Positions 42,416 to 51,081 of a stretch of 64,000 nt of DNA are shown here, in pieces (position 1 is the stretch's first letter; every line of letters begins with the position of its first letter). Source of the DNA: Prado023 sp963706875 (lineage in GTDB: Bacteria; Actinomycetota; Actinomycetes; S36-B12; CAIYMF01); assembly GCA_963706875.1 (NCBI GenBank), contig CAVPNW010000016.1, forward strand, positions 434,001 to 498,000, given 5' to 3'. Made by a program: the position numbers and the translations under genes. The notes under the pieces are model-generated. The model worked only from the letters and a program-made list of their open reading frames with translations, made no database searches and was not told where the DNA came from.

Positions 42416-43909
42416 ATGAGCATCCTGGCCATCGACGCCGGCACCACCGGAGTGACCGCGCTGCTGATCTCCACCGACCTGCGCATCGTCGCCCGCGGCT
42501 ACAGCGAGTTCCCCCAGCACTTCCCGGCCGATGGCTGGGTCGAGCACGATCCGGGTGAGATCTGGTCGGCCACGCTGGCCGCACTGCGCGAGCTGCTGGC
42601 CACCGACCAGGCCACGGCCGACCCGCCCACGGCCGTGGGCATCACCAACCAGCGCGAGACCATCTGCTTCTGGGACCGCGAGACGCTGGGCTCCCCGAGG
42701 CGGGCGATCGTGTGGCAGGACCGCCGCACCGCCGGCATGTGCGCGAGCATGCGCGAGGCCGGCCACGAACCCCTCATCGCCCGCCTGACCGGCCTGCGCC
42801 TGGATCCGTACTTCTCCGGGACGAAGCTGGCCTGGGTGCGCACCGAGGACCCGCAGACGTGGCGCCGGGTCACCTCCGGCGAGGTCGCGGTGGGCACCGT
42901 CGACTCCTACCTCGTGGCGCGCATGACCCGCGGGCTGCACCATGTCACCGATCCGTCGAACGCCTCGCGCACCCTGCTCTACGACCTGCACACGGGCGAC
43001 TGGAGCCCCGAGCTGCTCGAGCTGTTCGGGGTGCCCCGCCATGCCCTGCCCGAGATCGTGTCCTCGTACGGGGTCATCGCCAGCACCGATCCCTCGTGCT
43101 TCCTGGGCCTGGAGCTGCCGATCGCCGCGATCCTCGGCGACCAGCAGGCCGCCCTGTTCGGCCAGGGGTGCTTCACCGTGGGCTCGAGCAAGTGCACCTA
43201 CGGGACAGGTTCCTTCGTCCTGGTCAACACCGGCGAGGAGATCGTGGCCTCGCACTCGGGCCTGCTGACCACCGTGGCCTGGCAGCACCCCGACGGACGC
43301 CGGGAGTACGCCCTCGAGGGGGCGGTGTTCGTCACCGGCGCGGCGGTCCAGTGGCTGCGCGACGGGCTGCAGATCATCACCTCAGCCGCGGAGACCGAGG
43401 AGCTGGCCCGATCCGTCCCGGACTCCGGCGGGGTGGTGTTCGTGCCCGCGCTGACGGGGCTGGGGGCCCCGGACTGGGACCCGTACGCCCGCGGCACCAT
43501 CATGGGCATCACCCGTGGCACCACGCGGGCGCACCTCGTGCGCGCCACGCTCGAAGCCATTGCCTTCGAGGTGCGCGACGTCGTGGACCTGATGACCCGG
43601 GAGGCCGGTGTCACCCTGCCCGCGCTGGCCGTTGACGGCGGGGCTGCGGCCAATGGCTTCCTGTGCCAGGTCCAGGCCGACCAGCTCGGGGTCCCGGTCC
43701 TGCGCTCGGCCGAGCTGCAGGCCACCGGCCTGGGCGCGGGGGTCGCCGCGGGCCTGGCGACCGGGGTCTGGGCCTCCATCGACGAGGTGGGCGGCGAGCT
43801 CAGCGCGGCGGCCGACGCCCGGTTCGATCCCCAGCCGCACAACCCTGCAGCGCATCGGCTCTGGCGGATCGCTGTGGAGCGGTCCAAGGGGTGGGCCAGG
43901 CTGCGCTAG
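42416..43909 (+). CDS. glpK: Glycerol kinase (FGGY family)
   Basis: About 497 residues, typical GlpK length. ATP-binding N-terminus LAIDAGTTGVTALL, then VGITNQRETICFWDRETL, VWQDRRTA, SGTKLAWV and NASRTLLYDL, and in the second half CTYGTGSFVLVNTG, PALTGLGAPDWDP and DGGAAANGFLCQ. It phosphorylates glycerol to sn-glycerol-3-phosphate, feeding glycolysis or phospholipid synthesis. No glpF or glpD lies next to it. The ATG at 42416 fits the -10 spacing; earlier in-frame starts would overlap pfp's upstream region. Confidence 0.92.
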   Translation: MSILAIDAGTTGVTALLISTDLRIVARGYSEFPQHFPADGWVEHDPGEIWSATLAALRELLATDQATADPPTAVGITNQRETICFWDRETLGSPRRAIVWQDRRTAGMCASMREAGHEPLIARLTGLRLDPYFSGTKLAWVRTEDPQTWRRVTSGEVAVGTVDSYLVARMTRGLHHVTDPSNASRTLLYDLHTGDWSPELLELFGVPRHALPEIVSSYGVIASTDPSCFLGLELPIAAILGDQQAALFGQGCFTVGSSKCTYGTGSFVLVNTGEEIVASHSGLLTTVAWQHPDGRREYALEGAVFVTGAAVQWLRDGLQIITSAAETEELARSVPDSGGVVFVPALTGLGAPDWDPYARGTIMGITRGTTRAHLVRATLEAIAFEVRDVVDLMTREAGVTLPALAVDGGAAANGFLCQVQADQLGVPVLRSAELQATGLGAGVAAGLATGVWASIDEVGGELSAAADARFDPQPHNPAAHRLWRIAVERSKGWARLR

Positions 43910-43927
43910 GCACGCCGCCAGCGCACG

Positions 43928-44674
43928 TCAGGCCGGGGTCACCTCGCCTGCGTCCACCGCCGCGACCAGGTCCGGCGAGGGGGTGGAGGTCCCGTACCTG
44001 CCGATCAGGTCCTTGGCCTTGTTGGCGTAGATGTCGACGTACTCCTGGCCGGAGAGCTCCATCAACTCGTACATGATCTCGTCGGTCATGCTGCGCAGCA
44101 CGAACCGGTCGTCCTCCATCCCGGCGTACCGGGAGAAGTCCAGCGGCTTGCCGATCCGGATCGTCAGCGGGTAGAGGTTCGGGATCTTCTGGCCGGTTGG
44201 CTGGATCTTGTCGGTGCCGATCATGGCCACCGGGATCACCGGGGCCGGCGCGGCCAGGGACATGCGCGCCGGGCCGGTGCGCCCGCGGTACAGCCGGCCG
44301 TCCGGGGAGCGGGTGCCCTCCGGGTAGATGCCCAGCAGGTCGCCCTGGCGCAGGATCCGCACCCCGGTGTCGATGGCCGCCATGCTCGCCCGGCCCCCGG
44401 ACCGGTCGATGGGGACCTGGCCGACACCGGAGAAGAACTGCTTGGTCATCCAACCCTTGACCCCGGGGCCGTCGAAGTAGTCGCTCTTGGCAAGGAAGGT
44501 GATCTTCCGGTCGACGACCAGCGGGAGGAAGAAGGAGTCGGAGAAGGACAGGTGGTTGCTGGCCAGGATGGCCGGACCGTCCTCGGGGATGTGCTCGATG
44601 CCCTCGACGTGGGGCGTGTACAGCGTCTTGAGGGCCGGGCCGACGATCACATGCTTCATCAGCGAGTAGAGCAT
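43928..44674 (-). CDS. plsC: 1-acyl-sn-glycerol-3-phosphate acyltransferase (PlsC family)
   Basis: About 248 residues. Acyltransferase motifs: NHLSFSDSF (H-x4-D, about residues 40-48), VPIDRSGG, GIYPEGTRSPDGRLYRGRTG and PVIPVAMIGT. It transfers an acyl group to lysophosphatidate. GGGAGG lies about 7 nt before the ATG; a TACCGT box at 44700-44705 is a plausible promoter. It probably makes phosphatidic acid for the phospholipid and PIM pathways. M. tuberculosis has a PlsC homologue (Rv2182c) at the equivalent position. Confidence 0.9.
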   Translation of the reverse strand: MLYSLMKHVIVGPALKTLYTPHVEGIEHIPEDGPAILASNHLSFSDSFFLPLVVDRKITFLAKSDYFDGPGVKGWMTKQFFSGVGQVPIDRSGGRASMAAIDTGVRILRQGDLLGIYPEGTRSPDGRLYRGRTGPARMSLAAPAPVIPVAMIGTDKIQPTGQKIPNLYPLTIRIGKPLDFSRYAGMEDDRFVLRSMTDEIMYELMELSGQEYVDIYANKAKDLIGRYGTSTPSPDLVAAVDAGEVTPA

Positions 44675-44699
44675 CGGTGGTCCTCCCTTGGCAAAGGAC

Positions 44700-44705
44700 A
44701 CGGTA
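44700..44705 (-). promoter_or_regulatory. Candidate -10 box for plsC
   Basis: TACCGT on the minus strand, 25 nt before the ATG at 44674, leaving room for the GGGAGG ribosome-binding site. Confidence 0.35.
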
Positions 44706-44773
44706 GGGGACGCCCACGCGCAGCGGCAACGCGGGACGTCCGCGTCGCGCACGGATGTGCGACGATGTGCAGC

Positions 44774-45259
44774 GTGCCCGAGGACCAGGAGGAGTTCGAC
44801 GAGGCGTGGGCGCGCATCGTCGACGACCTGACCGGCTCGGATCCCGACCTGGGTGCCGACCCGGGTGCGGGGCCAGCAGCGGGGACGAGCAGTGCGGGTC
44901 CCGAGGCCGGGGCCACCGCGGGTGCACCTGGTCCCGACCAGGGCCTCGCAGCCCTCTTCGAGCCGCTGCGCCGCAGTGAGCCACCCCCCGACGCCTTCGT
45001 CGACAACTGGGAGGACGAGGGCCACTTCACCCCGCCCGAGCCCCCCGAGATCCCGGCGGGAACCCCGATCAAGCGCCTGGCCTGGGCTGGGGCCCTGGGC
45101 GGGCCGACAGTGCTGGTCCTCACTGCGCTCACCGGGTGGAACGCCCCTGGGGTGGTGACCCTCGGCGCCGGCCTGGCCGCCCTGGCTGGGTTCGCCACCC
45201 TCGTCTGGCACATGCCCGACTCGCACGGTGACGGATGGGACGACGGCGCGCGGTTGTAG
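44774..45259 (+). CDS. Conserved actinobacterial membrane protein, unknown function
   Basis: About 161 residues. An acidic N-terminus (PEDQEEFDEAWARIVDDL) leads into a Gly/Ala/Pro-rich low-complexity stretch, a conserved block FVDNWEDEGHFTPPEPPEIP, and two adjacent membrane helices near the C-terminus, ending DGWDDGARL. The FxxxWxDEGHFxPPxPP block is a recurring signature of small actinobacterial membrane proteins beside plsC. Start may be GTG 44774 or ATG 44765; no clear ribosome-binding site. Function unknown. Confidence 0.7.
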   Translation: MPEDQEEFDEAWARIVDDLTGSDPDLGADPGAGPAAGTSSAGPEAGATAGAPGPDQGLAALFEPLRRSEPPPDAFVDNWEDEGHFTPPEPPEIPAGTPIKRLAWAGALGGPTVLVLTALTGWNAPGVVTLGAGLAALAGFATLVWHMPDSHGDGWDDGARL

Positions 45260-45274
45260 GTGCGGGTCGTGCGC

Positions 45275-45637
45275 TCAGCCACGCAGGTCCGGATCAGTCG
45301 TCCCGGGGGCCTCTCCGGGCTCCTCGCCGTCCCACTCATCGAGGCTGTCGGCCGGCTCGGCAGTCCCGCCGCCGAACGTCCGCTGATCGGCGGCGGACGT
45401 CAGCGCGGACCCGAGGCCGGTGATCACGCTGCGAGCCACCTCTGTGATGTCGACGAGCACCTGCGGGTTGACCTGCTCGAGCGTGGCCGCGGCCTGGCAG
45501 ATCGGGCAGGAGTCGCACACCGCCTGCGGAACCTTCGGCCGCGGCGGGTCCTGCGGGTCGGCCGGCAGGAGCAGGCCCGCGTCGTCGGCCCAGGATCGCA
45601 CGGCGTCCCAGAAGGAGGATCCCTCGGCGGATTGCAT
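45275..45637 (-). CDS. Small CPxC-containing protein
   Basis: A 120-residue protein. A helical N-terminus (SSFWDAVRSWADDAG) precedes CDSCPICQAAATLEQVNPQVLVDITEVA, in which a C-x2-CPxC cluster could bind zinc or a metal; the C-terminus is acidic and disordered. Its ATG lies directly after the stop of the SRPBCC gene, so the two are coexpressed. Actinobacterial genomes often pair such small proteins with a SRPBCC gene. No function is known to me. Confidence 0.68.
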   Translation of the reverse strand: MQSAEGSSFWDAVRSWADDAGLLLPADPQDPPRPKVPQAVCDSCPICQAAATLEQVNPQVLVDITEVARSVITGLGSALTSAADQRTFGGGTAEPADSLDEWDGEEPGEAPGTTDPDLRG

Positions 45638-46069
45638 TCAGCCCTCCACGCGACGCTTGAGGCCCTTGAGCGCGGAGTCCACGATGACCTTCTCCCCACG
45701 GCGACGAAGCATCCCGATCACCGGCACCGCCAGCTCGACCGCCAGGCGGTAGTCGACCTGGGTGGTCCCGTCGCCGAGGTCGGTGCACGTGTAGGTGCCA
45801 TGCAGGTCGTGGAGCATCTCGCCCTTGGTCAGGTGCCACGAGACCTCGGTCTCGGCCCAGTCGTAGGCCACTGAGTAGGTGTCCTTGATCAGCCCGAGGT
45901 TGCCCGTGAAGGTCGCCTCCCCGGGGCGTCCGGCCGCATCGACGTCCCGGGCCTCGACGTGATCGACTCCCGGGATCCACTCCCCGTAGGCCTCGACATC
46001 GGCAATGACGTCCATGATGTCCGCGGGATCAGCCGCGATCACGATGCTCGATTGCGTCAACTCGCCCAC
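45638..46069 (-). CDS. SRPBCC (polyketide cyclase/START-like) family protein
   Basis: About 143 residues with the START/SRPBCC pattern: SSIVIAADPADIMDVIADVEAYGEWIPGV at the N-terminus (recognised in parts), central beta strands (TFTGNLGLIKDTYSVAY) and a C-terminal helix (KVIVDSALKGLKRRVE). These folds form a hydrophobic pocket for lipids or isoprenoids. The GTG at 46069 is the likeliest start; TTG 46057-46060 region is possible. M. tuberculosis has a similar protein (Rv2185c) in the same neighbourhood. Ligand unknown. Confidence 0.82.
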   Translation of the reverse strand: MGELTQSSIVIAADPADIMDVIADVEAYGEWIPGVDHVEARDVDAAGRPGEATFTGNLGLIKDTYSVAYDWAETEVSWHLTKGEMLHDLHGTYTCTDLGDGTTQVDYRLAVELAVPVIGMLRRRGEKVIVDSALKGLKRRVEG

Positions 46070-46117
46070 GAGCGCACAGGCTAGCCGGTTTGCCGCGTGA
46101 GTGCCCCACGGGCGCTG

Positions 46118-46123
46118 TAGCGT
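46118..46123 (+). promoter_or_regulatory. Candidate -10 box for the LuxR-type regulator
   Basis: TAGCGT, followed about 30 nt later by the GTG at 46155, with AGGAGGGG (46141-46148) in between as ribosome-binding site. Confidence 0.4.
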
Positions 46124-46154
46124 GATCGCCGGTGCCGAGCAGGAGGGGGTGGAC

Positions 46155-46796
46155 GTGGTCAGCCAGGACAACCGGCCCGCCCACGGACTGCGCGTGGTCG
46201 TCGCCGACTCCCACCACCTCGTGCGCCACGGGCTGGCCGATGTGCTCACCTCAGCCGGGGCGCAGGTCACCTTGGCCCAGGATGCGGAGTCCGCGCTCCG
46301 GGAGGTCGCCGAGCGCCACGCGGACGTGCTCGTGGTCAGCCTCGACCTGCCCGGCAGTGAGCGGGGTCACGTCGTGGCCATCGCCCGGGACCGCTGGCCA
46401 GCCCTGGCGGTGGTGGCGCTCAGCGACGAGACGAACCACGAGGCGATGCTCCAGGCACTGGACCTGGGTGCGTCGGCGTACCTGCCCAAGACCGCCGCGC
46501 CGGAGCGCTTCGTGCTCACCGCCGTCCGCACCGCTGCCTCCCCCGGCGCCTTCGTCGCCGACGATGTGCTGGCCCCCCGCAGGCAGGAACGTGGGGGTCC
46601 ACGCCTGACTCCCCGTGAGTCCGAGGTGCTCGAACTGGCAGCCGAGGGCCTCACGGTCCAGGGGATCTCCGACCGGCTCTACGTCTCCCAGGCCACCACC
46701 CGCTCGCACCTGTCGGGCATCTACCGCAAGCTCGGGGTCACCTCGCGCAGCCAGGCTGTCCTGGCCGCCGAGCGTCTCGGGATGCTGCGGACCTGA
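46155..46796 (+). CDS. LuxR/NarL-family regulator with degenerate receiver domain
   Basis: About 213 residues. The receiver domain begins RVVVADSHHLVRHGLADVL and has the conserved Lys in AYLPKTA and Ser in VALSDE. But where NarL-type receivers have the phosphorylated Asp, this one reads DVLVVSLDLPG, with Ser (about residue 62) at that position. One acidic-pocket residue is also Ser. The LuxR helix-turn-helix is intact: LTPRESEVLELAAEGL and YVSQATTRSHLSGIYRKLGV. It may act without phosphorylation. GTG 46155 is chosen for its 6-8 nt distance from AGGAGGGG. No histidine kinase gene is adjacent. Confidence 0.82.
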   Translation: MVSQDNRPAHGLRVVVADSHHLVRHGLADVLTSAGAQVTLAQDAESALREVAERHADVLVVSLDLPGSERGHVVAIARDRWPALAVVALSDETNHEAMLQALDLGASAYLPKTAAPERFVLTAVRTAASPGAFVADDVLAPRRQERGGPRLTPRESEVLELAAEGLTVQGISDRLYVSQATTRSHLSGIYRKLGVTSRSQAVLAAERLGMLRT

Positions 46797-46797
46797 C

Positions 46798-47955
46798 GTG
46801 GCCGGCACCCGTTCGGCGTGGATCGACTGGGCGATCTGGTTGGTCCTGCGGCTGTTCCTGGTCGCGATCATCGTGGGGCTCATCCCCTGGCCCGAGCAGG
46901 TCAACGACCTGACCATCTACGCCAACTGGGCCGACGAATCCCTGCGGTACGGCAGGTTCCCCGCCGACGAGATGTGGCAGTACCCGCCGCTGGCTGGCCC
47001 GGTGTTCCTCCTCGGGGCGTGGTTGCCCGGGGACCGGCTCGGCTTCGTGACACTGTTCCTGGGCTTCGATGCGGCCGTCATGGCCATGCTGACCCACCAG
47101 GCCCGACGCTCGGGGCGCACCGCCGGGACCCGGCTGTGGGCCCTGCTGCCCCTGATCGTCGGCCCCCTGCTCCTGGCGCGCTTCGACGTGGTCCCCACAG
47201 CGTTCGCGGTGGCTGGCGTTCTCACGGCGGCCCGACCGCTTGCCAGCGGAGCACTGGCTGCCACAGGGGCGTGGCTCAAGGTCTGGCCAGTGCTCGTCCT
47301 GGCGGCGCTGCGTCGTCGGGACCTCCCCCGTGGGGTGGTCGGTGCGCTCGGGGCCTCGGTGCTCATCGCGGCAGTGCTGGTGGTGACCACGGCCGATCCC
47401 CTGTCGTTCCTGGGCGGGCAGCGGGACCGCGGCCTGCAGATCGAGTCGCTGGCCGCGTGGCCGTTCCTGGTGGCCCGGCTGGTGGGCGCCCCCGTCGAGG
47501 TCGTGTACCGGTACGGCGCGCACGAGATCGAGGCGTCCGCCGTGGACTCCGTCGCCCGTGGTGTCCTCGTGCTGACCCTGATCCTGCTCGGTGTGGTGGC
47601 CGTGCAGCGTCTGCGCGGCGTCCTCGATGGGGTGTCGGGTGCCGATGTCGCCCTGGCCACGGTCCTGTTCACGGTGGCCACGAGTCGGGTGTTCTCCGGG
47701 CAGTACTTCATCTGGCTGCTGGCCCTGGCCGCCGTGACCCTCGGTGACCCGGGCAGCCGGATGCGGCGGACCACCGCCCTGCTGATCGCCGCCGGGCTGG
47801 CCACGCAGCTGGTCTACCCCTGGCTCTACTCGGCACTCCTGGACGGCAACCCCGTGGCCGTGGCGGTACAGACCGTGCGCGTGGGGCTCACCCTGGCAGC
47901 CACCGTGTTCGCGCTCGGGGTCATCCTGCGTCCGGGTCGCCACCCTCGAGCATGA
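46798..47955 (+). CDS. GT87-family (DUF2029) membrane glycosyltransferase
   Basis: About 385 residues with roughly ten membrane helices. After the first helix, the loop YANWADESLRYGRFPADEMWQYPPLAGPVF (in parts) carries the acidic and aromatic residues of GT-C enzymes. ARFDVVPTAFAVAG and SGQYFIWLLALAA follow. GT87 members in actinobacteria include polyprenyl-phosphomannose-dependent alpha-1,2-mannosyltransferases that branch lipomannan (M. tuberculosis MptC/Rv2181). It begins 1 nt after the regulator's stop, so both are in one operon. The 3' end overlaps pimB by 35 bp. Confidence 0.78.
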   Translation: MAGTRSAWIDWAIWLVLRLFLVAIIVGLIPWPEQVNDLTIYANWADESLRYGRFPADEMWQYPPLAGPVFLLGAWLPGDRLGFVTLFLGFDAAVMAMLTHQARRSGRTAGTRLWALLPLIVGPLLLARFDVVPTAFAVAGVLTAARPLASGALAATGAWLKVWPVLVLAALRRRDLPRGVVGALGASVLIAAVLVVTTADPLSFLGGQRDRGLQIESLAAWPFLVARLVGAPVEVVYRYGAHEIEASAVDSVARGVLVLTLILLGVVAVQRLRGVLDGVSGADVALATVLFTVATSRVFSGQYFIWLLALAAVTLGDPGSRMRRTTALLIAAGLATQLVYPWLYSALLDGNPVAVAVQTVRVGLTLAATVFALGVILRPGRHPRA

Positions 47956-49075
47956 TCCGCAACCGCTGCGCGGAGTGATCCCACCCCCACGATGACTCGA
48001 CCCATCGGCGCCCCGCGGCGCCCATCCGCGCGGCGAGCTCCGGGTCGGTCAGCAGCTGGCTGACCCGGGCGACGAGGGCGTCGGAGTCCCGGCCCCCGAC
48101 GACGAAGCCGGTCTCGCCCTCGCGCACGGCGTCCGGCGCGCCCCCGGAGTCACCGGAGACCACGGGCAGCCCGGTCGCGGACCCCTCGAGGTAGACGATC
48201 CCCAGCCCCTCGACGTCCCACCCGCGCTGGCGGGTCCTGCTGGGCATCGCGAAGACGTCCCCAGCCGCGTAGTGGGCGGGCAGCTCGGACCAGGGCACCC
48301 CGCCGGTGAGGACCACGTGCGCCTCGAGTCCCTCCTCGATCACGAGGGCGGCAAGGTCCTTGCGGTAGGGCCCCCCGCCCACGATCAGCAGCGCGACGTC
48401 GAGGCCCGAGGTCCGCCGGATCCGGGGCAGGGCCCGGATCAGCGAGTCCTGGCCCTTGCGGGGCATGAGCCGGGACACGCACACGATGACCGGCCGGTCC
48501 GCCAGGCCGTGACGGTCCCGGATCTCCCGCCCGGCACCCTCGCGCAGCCCCGGATGGAACGTCTGGGAGTCGACGCCGGGCACCAGCTGGCGCATCCGCG
48601 CGGCTGCCGCCGGACTCAGCGCGTGGGAGATCTTGCCCCGGGTGTAGGAACCCAGGTAGGTGACCCGGTCCAGGCCCTCGCCGATCCGGCCCAGCATCTG
48701 GCGCGGTCCGGGGGTCTGCGCCCAGGCAGCCTCGTGCCCATGGGTGATTCCCACGCTCGTGTGCACGCCCGCCGAAGCCAGCCGCGGTGCCAGCAGGCCC
48801 AGGGGCGCAGCGGCACCGAACACCACCCGGTCGCAGCCCTCAGCCCTCGCGATCTCACGGGCCCGGCGCAGCACCGTCGGCTCCGGGACCATCAGCGACG
48901 TCGGGTGCCGCACCACGGGGAAGGGCTGCTCGGCATCGAAGGCCGCATCGCCCTTCCACTTGGGGGCGTAGACGACGACCGACCCCTCCGGCTGGCGGAC
49001 CAGCACCCCATGGACGAAGGCCTGGATCCCGCCGGCCCGCGGGGGGAAGTCGTTGGTCACGCAGAGCACACGCAT
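47921..49075 (-). CDS. pimB: GT4 mannosyltransferase, PimB'-like
   Basis: About 384 residues, GT-B fold. N-terminal TNDFPPRAGGIQ is typical of PimB-type GT4 enzymes; GITHGHEAAWAQ follows. The donor-binding half has VSRLMPRKGQDSLIRALP, VGGGPYRKDLAAL, and the E-x7-E region PSRTRQRGWDVEGLGIVYLEGSATGLPVVSG (in parts). PimB' adds the second mannose from GDP-mannose to phosphatidylinositol monomannoside. In M. tuberculosis pimB' (Rv2188c) has the same neighbours. The ATG at 49075 is preferred. Assignment beyond a GDP-mannose-dependent GT4 rests partly on synteny. Confidence 0.86.
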   Translation of the reverse strand: MRVLCVTNDFPPRAGGIQAFVHGVLVRQPEGSVVVYAPKWKGDAAFDAEQPFPVVRHPTSLMVPEPTVLRRAREIARAEGCDRVVFGAAAPLGLLAPRLASAGVHTSVGITHGHEAAWAQTPGPRQMLGRIGEGLDRVTYLGSYTRGKISHALSPAAAARMRQLVPGVDSQTFHPGLREGAGREIRDRHGLADRPVIVCVSRLMPRKGQDSLIRALPRIRRTSGLDVALLIVGGGPYRKDLAALVIEEGLEAHVVLTGGVPWSELPAHYAAGDVFAMPSRTRQRGWDVEGLGIVYLEGSATGLPVVSGDSGGAPDAVREGETGFVVGGRDSDALVARVSQLLTDPELAARMGAAGRRWVESSWGWDHSAQRLRIMLEGGDPDAG

Positions 49076-49114
49076 TGGCACATCTTGGCCCACGTGCACC
49101 CCCGACGCCGATCG

Positions 49115-49327
49115 TCAGGCGGAGGCGACACCCCGAACGGGGTCCCGCGGCCCGGCCGCGCCGCCCGGGACCATCCGCAGTGGTGGCACCAGCCCCCCGT
49201 CGGCGAGCACCGCCAGCGCACTCTGCTCAGCTGACCCCAACCCCCCAGGTGGACCCAGCAGGAACGTCACCACGCAGTCGTCGCACGCCAGGTCCCGCAT
49301 CTGGCACCCGTCGCAATCGATGATCAT
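49115..49327 (-). CDS. Small conserved cysteine-rich protein
   Basis: A 70-residue protein starting MIIDCDGCQMRDLACDDCVVTFLLGPPGG. The C-x2-C-x6-C-x2-C spacing suggests a metal site. Short proteins of this form are widespread beside actinobacterial qcr/pimB loci. GGGAGGGG lies 5 nt before the ATG. It follows the GT87-like gene stop immediately upstream on the same strand. Function unknown; the conserved Cys pattern supports a real gene. Confidence 0.72.
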   Translation of the reverse strand: MIIDCDGCQMRDLACDDCVVTFLLGPPGGLGSAEQSALAVLADGGLVPPLRMVPGGAAGPRDPVRGVASA

Positions 49328-50725
49328 TCAAACCCCTCCCTCACCCCCGGCTGATCTGCCCACGACGCTACGAGGGGGGTCTGACAATGCCTGGGCATGG
49401 CCACCCCGGGCACCGGGCAGTGCCAGCGAGACGACCACGAGGGCCCCCGCCAGCCAGAACTGGTTGTAGAACGCCTGCTTGTTCACCAGGTTGGCCACGA
49501 GGAGCAGCAGGGCCAGCCAGCGCAGCACCTCATCCAGGCTCGGCTGGCGCCGATGGACGATCACGATCACGGCGACCAGCGTCGCGATCACGACCAGGCC
49601 GGTGATCCAGAACGGGAGGGTCACCCCGAACACGTTGAGGGCCAGCAGGTAGAGGGTGTTCGCGAACAGGATCGCGTGGAACGACACGAGCAGCGTGACC
49701 GTGTCGTTGAGGAAGTCCTGCGGGCCGGCGAGGAACCACGGCGCGATCAGCAGGCCTGTCAGCGCTCCCGTGGCCAGGGTGCGCCACACGCCGAACGGCC
49801 GCCAGACCAGCAGGACGGGCAGGAGCAGCGCCAGGTGCTGCTTGCTGGCGCAGGCCAGCGCCAGCGGGACCACGGCCCACCATGCCCGGTCGCGGTCCAC
49901 CAGCACTGCCCACCACACAACCCCGGCCAGCAGCAGGGGCTCGGTCCACGACTGGTCCACCTGGGTCAACGTGCCCGGGGCGAACAGGATCAGGGCGGTG
50001 ACGGCCGCCGCCCGCCACCGTGGGCCGGGTCCGCCCGGTCCCTCCCCCGCCGCCAGCGCGCCACGACCGGCTCGTGCTCCCGCGGCCAGTGCCCAGATGC
50101 CCACGGCGGCGACGACGGTCCAGACCATCAGCGCCCAGCGCACATCCCCGGCCAACCACTTCCCGGGGGCCAGGAGCACGGCCGTCCACGGCAGGTAGGT
50201 GAACGCGTCGGCGACGCCCGGGGAGCCGGTCCAGGTGACCTCGTAGAAGCTCACCCCACGGGCCAGCGCATCGCTGGCCTGCTGCAGGGTCACCCAGACA
50301 TCGATCTTCGGGGCGGGGTCGGTGAGGATGGCCACGGGCGCCACCACCAGGTACCCGGCGAGGCTCACCAGGGCGGCGGCCCCTGCGGGACCCTCCCGGC
50401 CTGACCAGAGCAGCGCCGCGACCACCAGCGGGATGACCATCAGGACTGCCCGCGCCAGGGCCAGACCTGTGCCCTCGAGGTAGGAGAACAGCGGCACGAC
50501 CAGTGTGGCCAGGGCACTTCCGCCCAGCATCAGGGCCATCGCCTGCGGCGTGAGCACCACGCGCTCCCGGCGCCACTGCCACACCGCAAGGGCCACGGCC
50601 GACACCGTCAGCACGGCGACGATGGGCACCTTGAAGCGCACGACACTCCACTGCAGGGCGGCGAAGTAGGCCAGCCAGGCGACCGCGAGGGCCAGAGCCC
50701 GGTTGCGATCTGCGCGGGAGGGCAT
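49328..50725 (-). CDS. Multispanning membrane glycosyltransferase-like protein
   Basis: About 465 residues with 11-12 membrane helices. The loop ILTDPAPKIDVWVTLQQASDALARGVSFYEVTWTG (in parts) carries the Asp-containing region typical of GT-C enzymes, followed by FTYLPWTAVLLAPG. Later segments include CASKQHLALLLPVLLVWRP and VNKQAFYNQFWLAGALVVV. It resembles actinobacterial GT87/DUF2029-like proteins. Its ATG overlaps the stop of the zinc-ribbon gene (50725). The acceptor is unknown; the pimB and GT87 neighbours suggest a cell-envelope glycolipid. Confidence 0.7.
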   Translation of the reverse strand: MPSRADRNRALALAVAWLAYFAALQWSVVRFKVPIVAVLTVSAVALAVWQWRRERVVLTPQAMALMLGGSALATLVVPLFSYLEGTGLALARAVLMVIPLVVAALLWSGREGPAGAAALVSLAGYLVVAPVAILTDPAPKIDVWVTLQQASDALARGVSFYEVTWTGSPGVADAFTYLPWTAVLLAPGKWLAGDVRWALMVWTVVAAVGIWALAAGARAGRGALAAGEGPGGPGPRWRAAAVTALILFAPGTLTQVDQSWTEPLLLAGVVWWAVLVDRDRAWWAVVPLALACASKQHLALLLPVLLVWRPFGVWRTLATGALTGLLIAPWFLAGPQDFLNDTVTLLVSFHAILFANTLYLLALNVFGVTLPFWITGLVVIATLVAVIVIVHRRQPSLDEVLRWLALLLLVANLVNKQAFYNQFWLAGALVVVSLALPGARGGHAQALSDPPRSVVGRSAGGEGGV

Positions 50726-50961
50726 CAGCTGTCGGGCCGGGCCACGACCTCGATCGCCGCACCGCTGCCGCACCAGCGGCAGCTGACTGCCTCCACCGCG
50801 TCGCTGAGGACCTCCACGGACTCCACCGTGGGCTCGCCCGCGAGGTCGAGGTGCCAGAACTCGCGGGTGCGCGCCTGTCGGACCACATCGAAGCGGGTGA
50901 GGTTCCCGCACTGGGCGCAGCGCCAGCGACTCGCCGCGTCCGGCAGGGTGAGTTCGGTCAT
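50725..50961 (-). CDS. Small zinc-ribbon protein
   Basis: A 78-residue protein with two CxxC pairs (WRCAQCGNLTRFDV and VSCRWCGSG), a likely zinc ribbon. The central part is a short acidic beta region. The ATG at 50961 is the first good start after the divergent exonuclease promoter region; longer frames run across that gene and are rejected. Its stop overlaps the ATG of the membrane glycosyltransferase gene. Function unknown. Confidence 0.72.
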   Translation of the reverse strand: MTELTLPDAASRWRCAQCGNLTRFDVVRQARTREFWHLDLAGEPTVESVEVLSDAVEAVSCRWCGSGAAIEVVARPDS

Positions 50962-51069
50962 GTGTTCGGCTCCTGGGTCTGCCCGACGGGCAGCTCGCGC
51001 GCCGGGGTGATGACGGCGAAAGCCTACCCGCCCCGGCGTGGGACCCACGTCGATGTCGGACCGCGCACC

Positions 51070-51075
51070 TACCGT
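51070..51075 (+). promoter_or_regulatory. Leaderless -10 box for the DEDD exonuclease gene
   Basis: TACCGT ends 6 nt before the ATG at 51082. Confidence 0.5.
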
Positions 51076-51081
51076 GGGGCC

